In this document: positions 17,641 through 26,298 of the stretch, piece by piece
Position numbering within the stretch: position 1 is the stretch's first letter
Layout of the letters: every line of letters starts with the position of its first letter
NCBI RefSeq assembly: GCF_030818795.1
Contig: NZ_JAUTAY010000001.1
Location: 682,001 to 746,000, forward strand
Direction of reading: 5' to 3'
Length of the DNA stretch: 64,000 nucleotides
From: Microbacterium sp. SORGH_AS_0862
GTDB taxonomy: Bacteria > Actinomycetota > Actinomycetes > Actinomycetales > Microbacteriaceae
Translations under genes and position numbers: made by a program
Notes under the pieces: generated by a model
The model's input: only the letters and a program-made list of their open reading frames with translations
The model's database searches: none
Told to the model about the DNA's origin: nothing

Positions 17641-18897
17641 ATGAGCCCCGTCAGCCGACAGCTCCCCGATCCGCGCGAACTGCTCGAACTCATGCAGTTC
17701 AAGAAGCCGGATCTGAACTCCAAGCGTCGCCGTCTCGCCGCGGCCCTCACGATCGACGATCTCCGGCAGATCGCGAAGCGCCGCACCCCGAAGGCCGCCT
17801 TCGATTACACCGACGGCGCGGCGGATGGTGAGATCTCGCTGCAGCGGGCCCGCCAGGCGTTCCGCGACATCGAGTTCCACCCCTCGATCCTGCGCGACGT
17901 GTCACGGGTCGACACCAGCACGACGATCTTCGGCGGCGCCTCCGCCCTCCCCTTCGGCATCGCGCCGACCGGCTTCACGCGGCTCATGCAGACGGAGGGC
18001 GAGTACGCGGGCGCCGCCGCCGCCGGTGCCGCCGGCATCCCCTTCACCCTCTCGACGCTCGGGACGACATCGATCGAGAACGTGAAGGCGACCAACCCGA
18101 ACGGCCGCAACTGGTTCCAGCTGTACGTCATGCGCGACCGCGACATCTCCTACGGCCTCGTCGAGCGGGCCGCCAAGGCGGGCTTCGACACCCTGTTCTT
18201 CACCGTCGACACCCCCGTCGCCGGTGCGCGCCTGCGCGACAAGCGCAACGGATTCTCCATCCCGCCGCAGCTGAGCGTCGGCACGATCGTCAACGCGATC
18301 CCCCGTCCCTGGTGGTGGTTCGACTTCCTCACCACGCCGAAGCTGGAGTTCGCGTCACTGACCACCACCGGCGGCACCGTCGGCGAACTGCTCGACAACG
18401 CGATGGACCCGTCGATCTCCTTCGAGGACCTCGACGTCATCCGCTCACTGTGGCCGGGGAAGATCGTGATCAAGGGCGTGCAGAACGTTCCGGATGCGCG
18501 GCGGCTCGTCGATCTCGGCGTCGACGGCCTCGTCCTGTCGAACCACGGCGGCCGCCAGCTCGACCGGGCTCCGATCCCGTTCCATCTGCTGCCCGAGGTG
18601 GTGCGCGAGGTCGGCCGCGACACCGAGATCGCGATCGACACGGGGATCATGGACGGCGCCGACATCGTCGCCTCGATCGCGATGGGGGCGAAGTTCACCC
18701 TCATCGGGCGGGCGTACCTCTACGGGCTCATGGCGGGCGGTCGGGCCGGTGTCGACCGGGCGATCGCCATCCTCGCAGAGCAGGTCGAGCGCACCATGAA
18801 GCTGCTCCAGGTGAGCGAGCTCGCCGAGCTGACACCGGCTCACGTGACCCAGTTGCAGCGCCTCACACCGCGCGCCGCGAGCGACGTGCGGGTCTGA
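17641..18897 (+). CDS. lldD: FMN-dependent L-lactate dehydrogenase family protein
   Basis: FMN enzyme of the alpha-hydroxyacid oxidase family, most likely quinone-linked L-lactate dehydrogenase, 418 residues. Seen: the FMN phosphate region [13 protein letters not shown] (about 100-112), the catalytic histidine in [13 protein letters not shown] (about 299-311), and the barrel end [19 protein letters not shown]. The first ATG (17638) is only two bases from the AAGGA site, so the second is preferred. Divergent FadR-type regulator and operator support lactate as substrate; glycolate or mandelate cannot be excluded from sequence alone. The next gene has its own leaderless promoter. Confidence 0.9.
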   Translation: MSPVSRQLPDPRELLELMQFKKPDLNSKRRRLAAALTIDDLRQIAKRRTPKAAFDYTDGAADGEISLQRARQAFRDIEFHPSILRDVSRVDTSTTIFGGASALPFGIAPTGFTRLMQTEGEYAGAAAAGAAGIPFTLSTLGTTSIENVKATNPNGRNWFQLYVMRDRDISYGLVERAAKAGFDTLFFTVDTPVAGARLRDKRNGFSIPPQLSVGTIVNAIPRPWWWFDFLTTPKLEFASLTTTGGTVGELLDNAMDPSISFEDLDVIRSLWPGKIVIKGVQNVPDARRLVDLGVDGLVLSNHGGRQLDRAPIPFHLLPEVVREVGRDTEIAIDTGIMDGADIVASIAMGAKFTLIGRAYLYGLMAGGRAGVDRAIAILAEQVERTMKLLQVSELAELTPAHVTQLQRLTPRAASDVRV

Positions 18898-18906
18898 CGC
18901 GCACGG

Positions 18907-18912
18907 TAGCGT
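18907..18912 (+). promoter_or_regulatory. -10 box of leaderless GNAT gene
   Basis: TAGCGT, six bases before the ATG at 18919, with no ribosome site between. Confidence 0.55.
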
Positions 18913-18918
18913 GACGGG

Positions 18919-19485
18919 ATGCAGCCCGTCGTCCTCCGCACCGCACGCCTCGAGCTCTCGGTGCCGACCGCATCCGACGCCCAGGCCATCTACGACGCGT
19001 GCCAGGATCCAGCCATCGGGCATTTCACGACCGTGCCCTCGCCGTACCTGCGCGCGTACGCCGACGAATTCGTGGCGCAGACCGCTGAACGCTGGGACGA
19101 CCTCTCGCACGCCACGTGGGCGATCCGCCTCGATGGCGCGCTGTCGGGGATGATCGGCCTGCACCATCTGCACGAGACGGGATCTGCGGAGCTCGGCTTC
19201 TGGGTGACGGCCGAGGCGCGCGGTCACGGCATCGTGCGGGAGGCGTCGGAGGCCGTCATCGACTGGGGCTTCTCGACCGACGCGCTCGCGCTCGTGCGCC
19301 TGGAGTGGCGCGCCGCCGTGGGGAACACGGCGTCCGCTCGGGCTGCCCAGGCGCTGGGCTTCCGGTTCGAGGGGACTCTGCGCCAGGCACTGCGCAACGG
19401 CCACGGAGAGCGCAGCGACGGGTGGATCGCGAGTCTGCTGGCGACGGATGATCGCACGCGGCAGGAGTGGCCGATAGCCCTCTGA
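18919..19485 (+). CDS. GNAT family N-acetyltransferase (RimJ/RimL type)
   Basis: Acetyl-CoA-dependent N-acetyltransferase, 188 residues. It has the RimJ/RimL opening LRTARLELSVPTASDAQAI, the central ELGFWVTAEARGHGIVREA (about 93-112) containing the acetyl-CoA pyrophosphate loop, and the closing AQALGFRFEGTLRQAL. The family modifies protein N-termini or small molecules; the substrate here is unknown. It is followed after 31 bases by the Fpg-like glycosylase, also with a leaderless start, so no operon link is implied. Confidence 0.88.
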   Translation: MQPVVLRTARLELSVPTASDAQAIYDACQDPAIGHFTTVPSPYLRAYADEFVAQTAERWDDLSHATWAIRLDGALSGMIGLHHLHETGSAELGFWVTAEARGHGIVREASEAVIDWGFSTDALALVRLEWRAAVGNTASARAAQALGFRFEGTLRQALRNGHGERSDGWIASLLATDDRTRQEWPIAL

Positions 19486-19516
19486 CGCCGTCGGCGGTGC
19501 ATGGCAGGATGTCGCC

Positions 19517-20380
19517 ATGCCCGAGATGCCGGAGGTCCAGGGACTCGTCGACTTCCTCGGCGCGCGCCTGACGGGCCTTTCGATCGCCCAGGCCCGGGTC
19601 AGTGCGATCTCCGCGCTGAAGACCTACGACCCGCCGATCGACGTCATCGTCGGCGCCCACGTCGAATCGGTCGCCCGCCACGGCAAGTTCGTCGACATCG
19701 CGACGGATGCGGGAGTGCACCTCGTCTTCCACCTGGCGAAGGCGGGCTGGCTGCGCTGGCACGACACCCTGCCGACGACCGTGATCAAACCGGGCCGCTC
19801 CCCCATCGCACTGCGAGTGGGCTTCGCCGACGGCTCGGGGTTCGATCTGACCGAGGCCGGCACGAAGAAGTCGCTCGCCGTGTCGGTGGTGCGCGACCCC
19901 GCCGATGTTCCCGGCATCGCCCGACTCGGCCCTGATCCGCTGGACCCCGCCTTCACGCGTGACGCGCTGGCGGCGCTTCTCGCGGGACGCCGCACGCAGA
20001 TCAAGGGGGTGCTGCGGGATCAATCGATCATCGCCGGGATCGGCAACGCGTACTCCGACGAGATCCTCCATGTCGCGCGGCTCTCGCCGTACGCGCTGGC
20101 TGCCACGCTCGGCGATGCCGAGATCGACACCCTGTACACCGCGACGATCGAGACCCTGCGCGATGCGGTCGAGGCCGCATCCGGAAAACCGCCGGCCGAG
20201 CTCAAAGACGCCAAGCGCCGTGGGATGCGGGTGCATGGCCGGCATGGCGAGGCGTGCCCGGTGTGCGGCGACGTCGTGCGGTCGGTGTTCTTCGCCGACA
20301 ACTCGCTCGAGTACTGCGCCACGTGCCAGACCGGCGGCAAGGTGCTGGCGGATCGGCGCCTGTCGCGGCTGTTGAAGTGA
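19517..20380 (+). CDS. Fpg/Nei family DNA glycosylase
   Basis: Bifunctional DNA glycosylase/AP lyase of the Fpg/Nei family, 287 residues. The mature N-terminus PEMPEVQGLVDF supplies the catalytic proline and glutamate. The helix-two-turn-helix IKGVLRDQSIIAGIGNAYSD is near residues 155-175, and the C-terminal zinc finger is CPVC ... CATC at about 249-270. It excises oxidised bases during base excision repair. The Q in place of the usual E after PEV places it in the actinobacterial Fpg-like subgroup rather than classical MutM. A CAGGAT element six bases upstream suggests a leaderless start. Confidence 0.9.
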   Translation: MPEMPEVQGLVDFLGARLTGLSIAQARVSAISALKTYDPPIDVIVGAHVESVARHGKFVDIATDAGVHLVFHLAKAGWLRWHDTLPTTVIKPGRSPIALRVGFADGSGFDLTEAGTKKSLAVSVVRDPADVPGIARLGPDPLDPAFTRDALAALLAGRRTQIKGVLRDQSIIAGIGNAYSDEILHVARLSPYALAATLGDAEIDTLYTATIETLRDAVEAASGKPPAELKDAKRRGMRVHGRHGEACPVCGDVVRSVFFADNSLEYCATCQTGGKVLADRRLSRLLK

Positions 20381-20430
20381 GGGACGTGTCGGTGCATGTC
20401 CGGGAATGAAACGGACCATCCGGCGTTGAC

Positions 20431-20436
20431 TAGACT
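20431..20436 (+). promoter_or_regulatory. -10 box of the riboflavin operon promoter
   Basis: TAGACT, just ahead of the FMN riboswitch; transcription would begin around 20443, giving an aptamer at the very 5' end of the mRNA. I see no convincing -35 element. Confidence 0.5.
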
Positions 20437-20445
20437 CAGTGCAGA

Positions 20446-20592
20446 ACGTGCTCCGGGGTCGGTGAGAATCCGAACCGGCGGTGACAGTCCGCGAGCGTGA
20501 TCCTCCGCGAGGAGGGGATCGCCGATCCGGTGGAATTCCGGGACCGACGGTGATGCGACGAAGGTCGCGAGTCCGGATGGGAGGCGCACGAG
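20446..20592 (+). promoter_or_regulatory. FMN riboswitch (RFN element)
   Basis: Contains the conserved FMN aptamer blocks in order: GGGGTCGGTGAGAATCCG, ACCGGCGGTGACAGTCCGCG, a variable arm, GATCCGGTGGAATTCCGG, ACCGACGGTGA, and the closing AGTCCGGATGGGAG. It lies immediately upstream of ribD, ending about 70 bases before the start codon. FMN binding would be expected to shut down expression of ribD-ribE-ribBA-ribH. No terminator with a U-tract is obvious, so control may be at translation initiation. Confidence 0.95.
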
Positions 20593-20659
20593 CGCTCAGC
20601 GGCGTGTCCGCGAGCGCCGCGACGGCTACCCGGAGCCCGCCGATCAGGAGGCCCGAGAC

Positions 20660-21715
20660 ATGCCGGTGAGCGAGACCGAAGAACGCGCCATGGCGCGAGC
20701 GCTGGAGCTTGCCCGGCGAGGCCCCATCGGCGTGAACCCGCAGGTGGGCGCCGTGCTCCTCTCCCCCGACGGGGACGTCATCGCCGAGGGCTGGCACCAC
20801 GGCGCCGGAACGGCCCACGCCGAGGTCGACGCGCTGTCGCAGGCGGATCCGGATGCGGTGCGCGGCGCGACCGCCGTGGTCACCCTCGAGCCGTGCAACC
20901 ACACCGGCCGCACCGGACCGTGCGCACTCGCGCTCATCGAGGCGGGCGTCGCCCGGGTCGTCTACGCGATGAGCGATCCCACCCCGACCGCATCCGGCGG
21001 TGCCGAGCGCCTGCGCGCGGCCGGCGTCGAGACCGAGTCCGGCGTGCTCGCGGACGAGGCGCAGGAACTGCTGGCCTCGTGGGCACAAGCGCAGCAACTG
21101 GGACGCCCGCACGTCACCCTGAAGTGGGCGCAGAGTCTCGACGGCCGCGCCGCGGCGGCCGATGGCTCCAGCCAGTGGATCACCGGCTCCGAGGCTCGCG
21201 AGGACGTGCACCGCAGGCGCGCGGGCGCCGACGCGATCATGGCGGGCACCGGCACCGTCCTCGCGGACGACCCGGCGCTGACAGCGCGCACACCCGACGG
21301 CGAGCTACGGCCGACCCAGCCGCGACCCGTCGTGGTCGGCGAACGCGACATCCCCGCCGACGCGGCCGTGCACCGCCACCCGAAGAAGCCCTGGCATCTG
21401 CGCACGCGCGATCTGCACGAGGTCCTGGCCACCCTGCACGAGCGTGGCATCCAACGGGTGTTCGTGGAGGGCGGCCCGCACCTGCAGAGCGCTCTGCTGC
21501 GCGAGGGCCTCGTGGACGAACTGTTGACCTACGTCGCTCCCGTGCTGCTCGGCGGCGACCGCGTCGCCCTCGACGACCTCGGCGTCGCCGACATCTCCCA
21601 GGCGCGTCGTCTGCAGCTGATCGAGACCCGCCGACTCGGCGACGATCTGCTGCTCATCTCGCGGCCCGCCGCATCCGCAGACGAATCCGCCTCCGATCGA
21701 GAAGGAGCCCACTGA
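20660..21715 (+). CDS. ribD: Bifunctional riboflavin deaminase/reductase
   Basis: Performs the deaminase and reductase steps after GTP cyclohydrolase II, 351 residues. The N-terminal zinc deaminase domain has HAEVDAL (about 54-60) and PCNHTGRTGPC (about 79-89). The C-terminal reductase domain has VTLKWAQSLDGRAA, SQWITGSEARE and FVEGGPHLQSALL. First gene under the FMN riboswitch; its stop overlaps the ribE start by one base. An upstream GATCAGGAGG ribosome site supports the ATG. Confidence 0.97.
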   Translation: MPVSETEERAMARALELARRGPIGVNPQVGAVLLSPDGDVIAEGWHHGAGTAHAEVDALSQADPDAVRGATAVVTLEPCNHTGRTGPCALALIEAGVARVVYAMSDPTPTASGGAERLRAAGVETESGVLADEAQELLASWAQAQQLGRPHVTLKWAQSLDGRAAAADGSSQWITGSEAREDVHRRRAGADAIMAGTGTVLADDPALTARTPDGELRPTQPRPVVVGERDIPADAAVHRHPKKPWHLRTRDLHEVLATLHERGIQRVFVEGGPHLQSALLREGLVDELLTYVAPVLLGGDRVALDDLGVADISQARRLQLIETRRLGDDLLLISRPAASADESASDREGAH

Positions 21716-22345
21716 TGTTCACCGGGATCGTGGAAGAGATCGGCACCGTCACGCACACGGAGCCCTCGGGCGACGGCGTACGCCTGACGGTCACCGCCCC
21801 TCGAGCGGTATCGGATGCGGCGCACGGCGACTCGATCTCCGTGTCGGGCGTGTGCCTCACGGTCGTCGATCAGGGCGAGGACTGGTTCACGGCCGACGTC
21901 ATGCGCCAGACGCTCGACGTCACCGCGATCGGCGGTGTCGCTGCGGGGACGCCCGTCAACATCGAGCGCGCGACGGCCGCCGGCGGACGCCTGGGCGGCC
22001 ACATCGTGCAGGGTCACGTCGACGGCACGGGGCCGCGTGCTCGAGGTGCGCCCCGGCACCGAGTGGCGGGTCATCCGCGTCTCGCTGCCCCGAGACCTGG
22101 CCCCTCTCGTGGTCGACAAGGGATCGATCGCCCTCGACGGCGTCTCCCTCACGGTGAGCGCCGCCAGCGACCCGTCGGTCGAAGAGGCCTGGTTCGAGGT
22201 GTCGCTGATCCCCGAGACGCTCGCCGCCACCACGCTCGGCGAGCGCGTCGCGGGCGACGTCGTCAATCTGGAGACCGACATCCTGGCGCGCCACGTGCAG
22301 CGGCTGCTGGCCTTCGCCCCCGCAACGGAAGGTGGCTCGCGATGA
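21715..22345 (+). pseudogene. ribE: Riboflavin synthase alpha chain, broken by one-base frameshift
   Basis: Dismutates two 6,7-dimethyl-8-ribityllumazine molecules to riboflavin. The first lumazine-binding repeat reads from MFTGIVEEIG to GHIVQGHVDGTG. Near 22028-22033 the sequence ACGGGGCCGCG has one G too many; the second repeat (RVLEVRPG ... VDKGSIALDGVSLTV) continues in the next frame to the stop at 22345, which overlaps ribBA. Every conserved motif is otherwise intact, and this enzyme is needed for riboflavin synthesis, so an indel in a G-run of the assembly is the likely explanation. If real, the cell would need another copy or riboflavin uptake. Confidence 0.88.
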
Positions 22346-23613
22346 GTCTGAGTTCCATTCCCGAGGCCCTCGAGGCCCTCGCCGCCGGTCGCCCGGTGAT
22401 CGTCGCCGACGACGAGAACCGTGAGAACGAGGGCGACGTGATCCTCTCGGCACAGCTCGCGACCCCCGAGTGGATCGCGTGGACGGTGCGCTGGTCGAGC
22501 GGCTTCATCTGCGCGCCCATGCCCGCGGAGTGGGCGGACCGCCTGGATCTTCCTCCCATGGTCGAGGTGAACCAGGATGCGCGCGGCACCGCGTACACGG
22601 TGAGCGTCGATGCCGCATCCGGTGTCTCGACGGGCATCAGCGCCGCCGACCGCGCGCACACGCTGAACGTGCTGGCGGATCCCGCATCCGCGCCGTCCGC
22701 GGTGAACCGTCCGGGCCACATCCTGCCGCTGCGCGCGGTCGACGGCGGCGTGCGCGAGCGCGGCGGCCACACCGAGGCGGCTGTCGACCTCATGCGTCTT
22801 GCGGGACTCGAGCCCGTCGGCGCGATCGCCGAGATCGTCGACGAGGACGGCAGCATGATGCGCCTTCCCGGTCTCATGGCACTCGGCGAGCGCGACGGCA
22901 TCCCCGTCATCACGATCGAGCAGCTCGTCGGCTACCTGGACGACGTAGACCCGCGCGAGGAGCCCTCGGCCGCTGCGTTCCACCGCCGGCGGGTGAGCCT
23001 GCGCGCCGAGGCGACGGTGCCCACCTCGCACGGCGAGTTCCGCTTCCTCGCGTACAAGGACCGCGTGACGGGCACGGATCACCTGGCCGTCGTCAAGGGC
23101 GAGCTCGAGGATGCGCCGCTCGTGCGCGTGCACTCGGAATGCCTGACCGGCGAGGCTTTCGGGTCGCTGAAGTGCGAGTGCGGGCCGCAGCTGGATGCGG
23201 CGCTCGACCGCATCGAGAAAGACGGCGGCGTCGTGGTGTACATGCGCGGCCACGAGGGCCGCGGCATCGGTCTCATCAACAAGCTGCGCGCCTACAACCT
23301 GCAGGAGCGGGGTCTGGACACGGTCGACGCGAACCTGGCGCTCGGCCTTCCCGCCGATGCGCGTGACTACGCCGCCGCCGCAGGCATCCTCGCCGACCTC
23401 GGCGTCGAGCGGGTGCGCCTTCTGACCAACAACACCGACAAGGTCACGCAGCTGCGCGCCCTCGGCCTCGACGTCGTCGAGCAGGTTCCGCTGCTCGTGG
23501 GCGTCGGCCCCAACAACCACCAGTACCTCGCAACCAAGCGCGACCGGATGGGACACATCATCGCGGACGAGGACCTCACCGAAGCGCTCGCGCAGATGAA
23601 GGAGAACCGATGA
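22342..23613 (+). CDS. ribBA: Bifunctional DHBP synthase / GTP cyclohydrolase II
   Basis: Supplies both riboflavin precursors, 423 residues. The N-terminal 3,4-dihydroxy-2-butanone-4-phosphate synthase domain shows [11 protein letters not shown] (about 25-35) and the [14 protein letters not shown] stretch. The C-terminal GTP cyclohydrolase II domain shows zinc cysteines in [15 protein letters not shown] (about 269-283) and [11 protein letters not shown]. The C-terminal residues of GTP cyclohydrolase II appear intact. Start overlaps the ribE stop and its own stop overlaps ribH (ATGA), typical of a coupled operon. Confidence 0.97.
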   Translation: MSLSSIPEALEALAAGRPVIVADDENRENEGDVILSAQLATPEWIAWTVRWSSGFICAPMPAEWADRLDLPPMVEVNQDARGTAYTVSVDAASGVSTGISAADRAHTLNVLADPASAPSAVNRPGHILPLRAVDGGVRERGGHTEAAVDLMRLAGLEPVGAIAEIVDEDGSMMRLPGLMALGERDGIPVITIEQLVGYLDDVDPREEPSAAAFHRRRVSLRAEATVPTSHGEFRFLAYKDRVTGTDHLAVVKGELEDAPLVRVHSECLTGEAFGSLKCECGPQLDAALDRIEKDGGVVVYMRGHEGRGIGLINKLRAYNLQERGLDTVDANLALGLPADARDYAAAAGILADLGVERVRLLTNNTDKVTQLRALGLDVVEQVPLLVGVGPNNHQYLATKRDRMGHIIADEDLTEALAQMKENR

Positions 23614-24083
23614 GCGGCCACGGCGCCCCCCAGCAGACCGAGATCGACGCCCGCGGCCTTCGCGTCGTCATCGTCGCCGGCACCTGGCACGAGACGATCA
23701 GCGACGGACTCATCGCCGGCGCGGAGCGGGTGCTCACCGCATCCGGCGCCGACTACTCGCTCGTGCGCGTCGCGGGGTCCTTCGAGCTCCCCGTCGTCGC
23801 CAAGGCGGCGCTGGAATCCGGCGCCGACGCGGTCGTCGCCCTCGGTGTGATCATCCGCGGCGGCACGCCCCACTTCGAGTTCGTCTCGTCCGCGGCGACC
23901 GACGGCCTGACCCGCGTCGCCCTCGACACCGGCAAGCCGGTCGGCTTCGGGGTGCTGACGCTCGACGACGAGAAACAGGGACTCGATCGCGCGGGGCTCG
24001 CCGGCTCGAAGGAGGACAAGGGTGCGGAGGCGGCGGATGCGGCGCTGCGCACGGCCCTCACGGTGCGCGAACTCCGCGGCTGA
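23610..24083 (+). CDS. ribH: 6,7-dimethyl-8-ribityllumazine synthase
   Basis: Condenses the RibA/RibD product with DHBP to lumazine; forms large oligomeric capsids in many bacteria. It is 157 residues, with [15 protein letters not shown] (about 53-67), [14 protein letters not shown] (about 80-93, carrying the catalytic histidine) and [16 protein letters not shown]. Last gene of the riboflavin operon and overlaps ribBA by four bases. No strong terminator directly follows; the next gene begins within 40 bases behind a candidate promoter of its own. Confidence 0.97.
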   Translation: MSGHGAPQQTEIDARGLRVVIVAGTWHETISDGLIAGAERVLTASGADYSLVRVAGSFELPVVAKAALESGADAVVALGVIIRGGTPHFEFVSSAATDGLTRVALDTGKPVGFGVLTLDDEKQGLDRAGLAGSKEDKGAEAADAALRTALTVRELRG

Positions 24084-24121
24084 ACGGCACCGGGGCACCA
24101 ACCTTCAGTAATACATAAGGT

Positions 24122-24487
24122 ATGGTGGCGGGCATGGAGATCCTGCGTCACATCGTCGTCCTCGTGCACCTCGTCGGCTTCGCCATCCTCTTCGGAGCAT
24201 GGGTCGTGGAGGCCGCGAGCCGCCGCATCCGCATCACCCGACTCATGAGCCTGGGCATGACCATCGCCGCGGTCGCCGGCCTCGCCCTCGCCGCACCGTG
24301 GGGCACCGATCACGACATGAACTACGTCAAGATCGGCGTCAAGCTCGTCGTGCTGCTGGTCATCGCCGCGCTTCTGGGGATCGGCTCGGCCCGTCAGCGT
24401 CGCACCGACTCGCTGCCCGCGGCGATCTTCTGGCCGATCGGCGTCCTCACCCTCGCCAACGCCGCCATCGCGGTCCTCTGGCGCTGA
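24122..24487 (+). CDS. Small four-helix membrane protein, function unknown
   Basis: Protein of 121 residues with four predicted membrane helices and two histidine-rich helix ends (ILRHIVVLVHLVGFAILFG). Homologues appear to be common in Actinobacteria as conserved hypothetical membrane proteins; I do not recognise a function. Start is uncertain: ATG 24122 directly follows TAAGGT, and TAATAC ends seven bases upstream, compatible with a leaderless message, whereas ATG 24134 has GGTGGCGGG before it. Its stop is followed at once by a strong hairpin. Confidence 0.7.
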   Translation: MVAGMEILRHIVVLVHLVGFAILFGAWVVEAASRRIRITRLMSLGMTIAAVAGLALAAPWGTDHDMNYVKIGVKLVVLLVIAALLGIGSARQRRTDSLPAAIFWPIGVLTLANAAIAVLWR

Positions 24488-24488
24488 G

Positions 24489-24530
24489 AGGTTCGCGTCC
24501 CGGCCCGCCACGGCGCCGGGACGCGAACCT
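24489..24530 (+). terminator. Hairpin terminator after the small membrane protein gene
   Basis: Perfect 15-bp inverted repeat AGGTTCGCGTCCCGG and complement with a 12-base loop, starting two bases after the stop codon. No U-tract, as is usual in this genome. It would separate the riboflavin region from the transporter gene. Confidence 0.75.
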
Positions 24531-24685
24531 GGGCGTAAACTGAGTGTTCGTGCGCCGGCCACACCGCCGACGCCCCGGTGACCCAGCGATGTGACGCCCG
24601 GTGCACCACCCCCGCCCGAGCACTCGCCGCCGGCGCGTTCCCACGAGGACGCCTCTCGCTCTTCCGACAGGTCTGTCCTCCCCCC

Positions 24686-26125
24686 ATGTCTTCTGCCACT
24701 GCAACGGCTCCCGCGAACTCCCGCGCCCGCGTCATCACCGCGAGCCTCGTGGGAACCACCATCGAGTTCTACGACTTCTACGCTTACGCGACCGCGGCCG
24801 TCCTCGTCTTCCCGATCCTCTTCTTCCCGACCGGAGACGACACCACCTCCCTGCTCGCCTCGTTCGGCGTCTTCGGCGCGGCGATGATCGCGCGTCCGAT
24901 CGGGGCTTTCGTCTTCGGCCACTTCGGCGACCGCTTCGGCCGCAAGGCGACGCTCGTCGCCTCGCTGCTCACGATGGGGGTGGCGACCTTCCTCATCGGA
25001 TGCCTGCCCACCTACCAGGTGGTCGGATGGTGGGCGGCGCTTCTGCTGCTCGTGCTGCGCCTGGCGCAGGGCTTCGCACTCGGCGGCGAGTGGTCGGGCG
25101 CGGCGCTGGTCGCGACGGAGAACGCACCGAAGGGCAAGCGCGCCTGGTACGGCACCTTCCCTCAGCTCGGCGCCCCGATCGGCTTCATCATCGCCAACAC
25201 CATCTTCCTGGCGATCAACTTCGCGCTCCCGCATCCCGACGGCACCGCGCAGCGCTCCGAGGCGTTCCTGGCCTGGGGATGGCGCGTGCCGTTCCTGTTC
25301 TCGGCCGTCATGGTGATCATCGGCCTCTGGGTGCGTCTGCGCCTGGTCGAATCCGACACCTTCCAGAAGGCGGAGAAGAAGGGCGCGCTGCGCAGGTTCC
25401 CTCTGGGCGAGGTCATCCGCGGGCACTGGCGTGCCCTCATCCTGGGCACGTTCATCATGCTCGCGACGTACGTGCTGTTCTATCTGATGACGAACTTCAC
25501 CCTGACCTACGGCACCAAGCCCACCCTCGCGGGCGCGGAAGCGGCGGCACAGGCATCCGGCACGGCGTTCGACGCGGGGGTGTACGTCGCGGGTCAGGGC
25601 TTCGGGTACATCGACTTCGTGATCATGCAGATCATCGGCGTCGTGTTCTTCGGGATCTTCACGCTCCTGTCGGGACCTGTCGCCGATGCCATCGGACGCC
25701 GCAAGCTCCTCATCTGGATCACGGCCGCCATCATCGTGTTCGGGCTCACGTTCAACCTGTTCCTCCTGCCCATGACCGACCCGAAGTTCACGGGCGCGCT
25801 CACACAGGCCTTCCTGGTGTTCGGCTTCATGCTCATGGGCGCCACGTTCGGGCCGATGGGGGCACTGCTGCCGGAGCTGTTCCCGACGAACGTGCGCTAC
25901 ACCGGCTCCGCGATCTCGTACAACGTCGCCTCGATCCTCGGTGCGGCCGTCGCGCCGTCGATCGCGCTCGGGCTGTGGACCGCCGCCGGTGGTCAGCCGT
26001 GGCTCGTGGGCCTGTATCTGTCGGGGTCGGCGGTGCTGACACTGATCGCCCTGATCCTGTCCAAGGAGACCCGCGACATCGACTACGACGAGAACCTCGG
26101 CCTCGGCGAGACCGCTTCGCTGTAG
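24686..26125 (+). CDS. MFS transporter, metabolite:H+ symporter (MHS) family
   Basis: Proton symporter of the major facilitator superfamily, 479 residues, 12 predicted helices. The MHS opening TTIEFYDFYAYATAAVLVFP (about 20-39), the loop GHFGDRFGRKATL and the family motif GFALGGEWSGAALVATENAP are clear. Relatives carry shikimate, alpha-ketoglutarate, proline/betaine or other organic acids; the substrate cannot be read here. The ATG follows a pyrimidine-rich stretch without a good ribosome site. A candidate -10 (TAAACT) lies at 24536. It is followed by a long palindromic element. Confidence 0.9.
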   Translation: MSSATATAPANSRARVITASLVGTTIEFYDFYAYATAAVLVFPILFFPTGDDTTSLLASFGVFGAAMIARPIGAFVFGHFGDRFGRKATLVASLLTMGVATFLIGCLPTYQVVGWWAALLLLVLRLAQGFALGGEWSGAALVATENAPKGKRAWYGTFPQLGAPIGFIIANTIFLAINFALPHPDGTAQRSEAFLAWGWRVPFLFSAVMVIIGLWVRLRLVESDTFQKAEKKGALRRFPLGEVIRGHWRALILGTFIMLATYVLFYLMTNFTLTYGTKPTLAGAEAAAQASGTAFDAGVYVAGQGFGYIDFVIMQIIGVVFFGIFTLLSGPVADAIGRRKLLIWITAAIIVFGLTFNLFLLPMTDPKFTGALTQAFLVFGFMLMGATFGPMGALLPELFPTNVRYTGSAISYNVASILGAAVAPSIALGLWTAAGGQPWLVGLYLSGSAVLTLIALILSKETRDIDYDENLGLGETASL

Positions 26126-26146
26126 CCGCCGCATCCCTCTCCTCCT

Positions 26147-26219
26147 CCGCGAGACTGCACTTTCAGCACGAGATCACGGGGTTTACCCGTGATCTCGTGC
26201 TCGAAATGCAGTCTCGCGG
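26147..26219. repeat. Nested palindromic element, family C
   Basis: A 73-bp element: outer arms CCGCGAGACTGCA and complement (13 bp), then a symmetrical six-base internal loop, then inner arms GCACGAGATCACGGG and complement (15 bp) around a GTTTA loop. All 28 arm base pairs match. It lies between the MHS transporter and the ABC exporter, both on the plus strand. It may act as a terminator, but the architecture matches the other ~70-bp elements in the window. Confidence 0.88.
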
Positions 26220-26298
26220 TGTGTACACCGAGGCGGCGACCGCGGCGTGCGAGCGGAGGTACGGTCGAGGGAGGAAATCCCGCCGATCGAGGTCGCCC

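Noticed and set aside
20426..20436. TTGACT as the -35 box of the riboflavin promoter
   Set aside because: It overlaps the TAGACT -10 candidate and no -10 lies 16-18 bases downstream.
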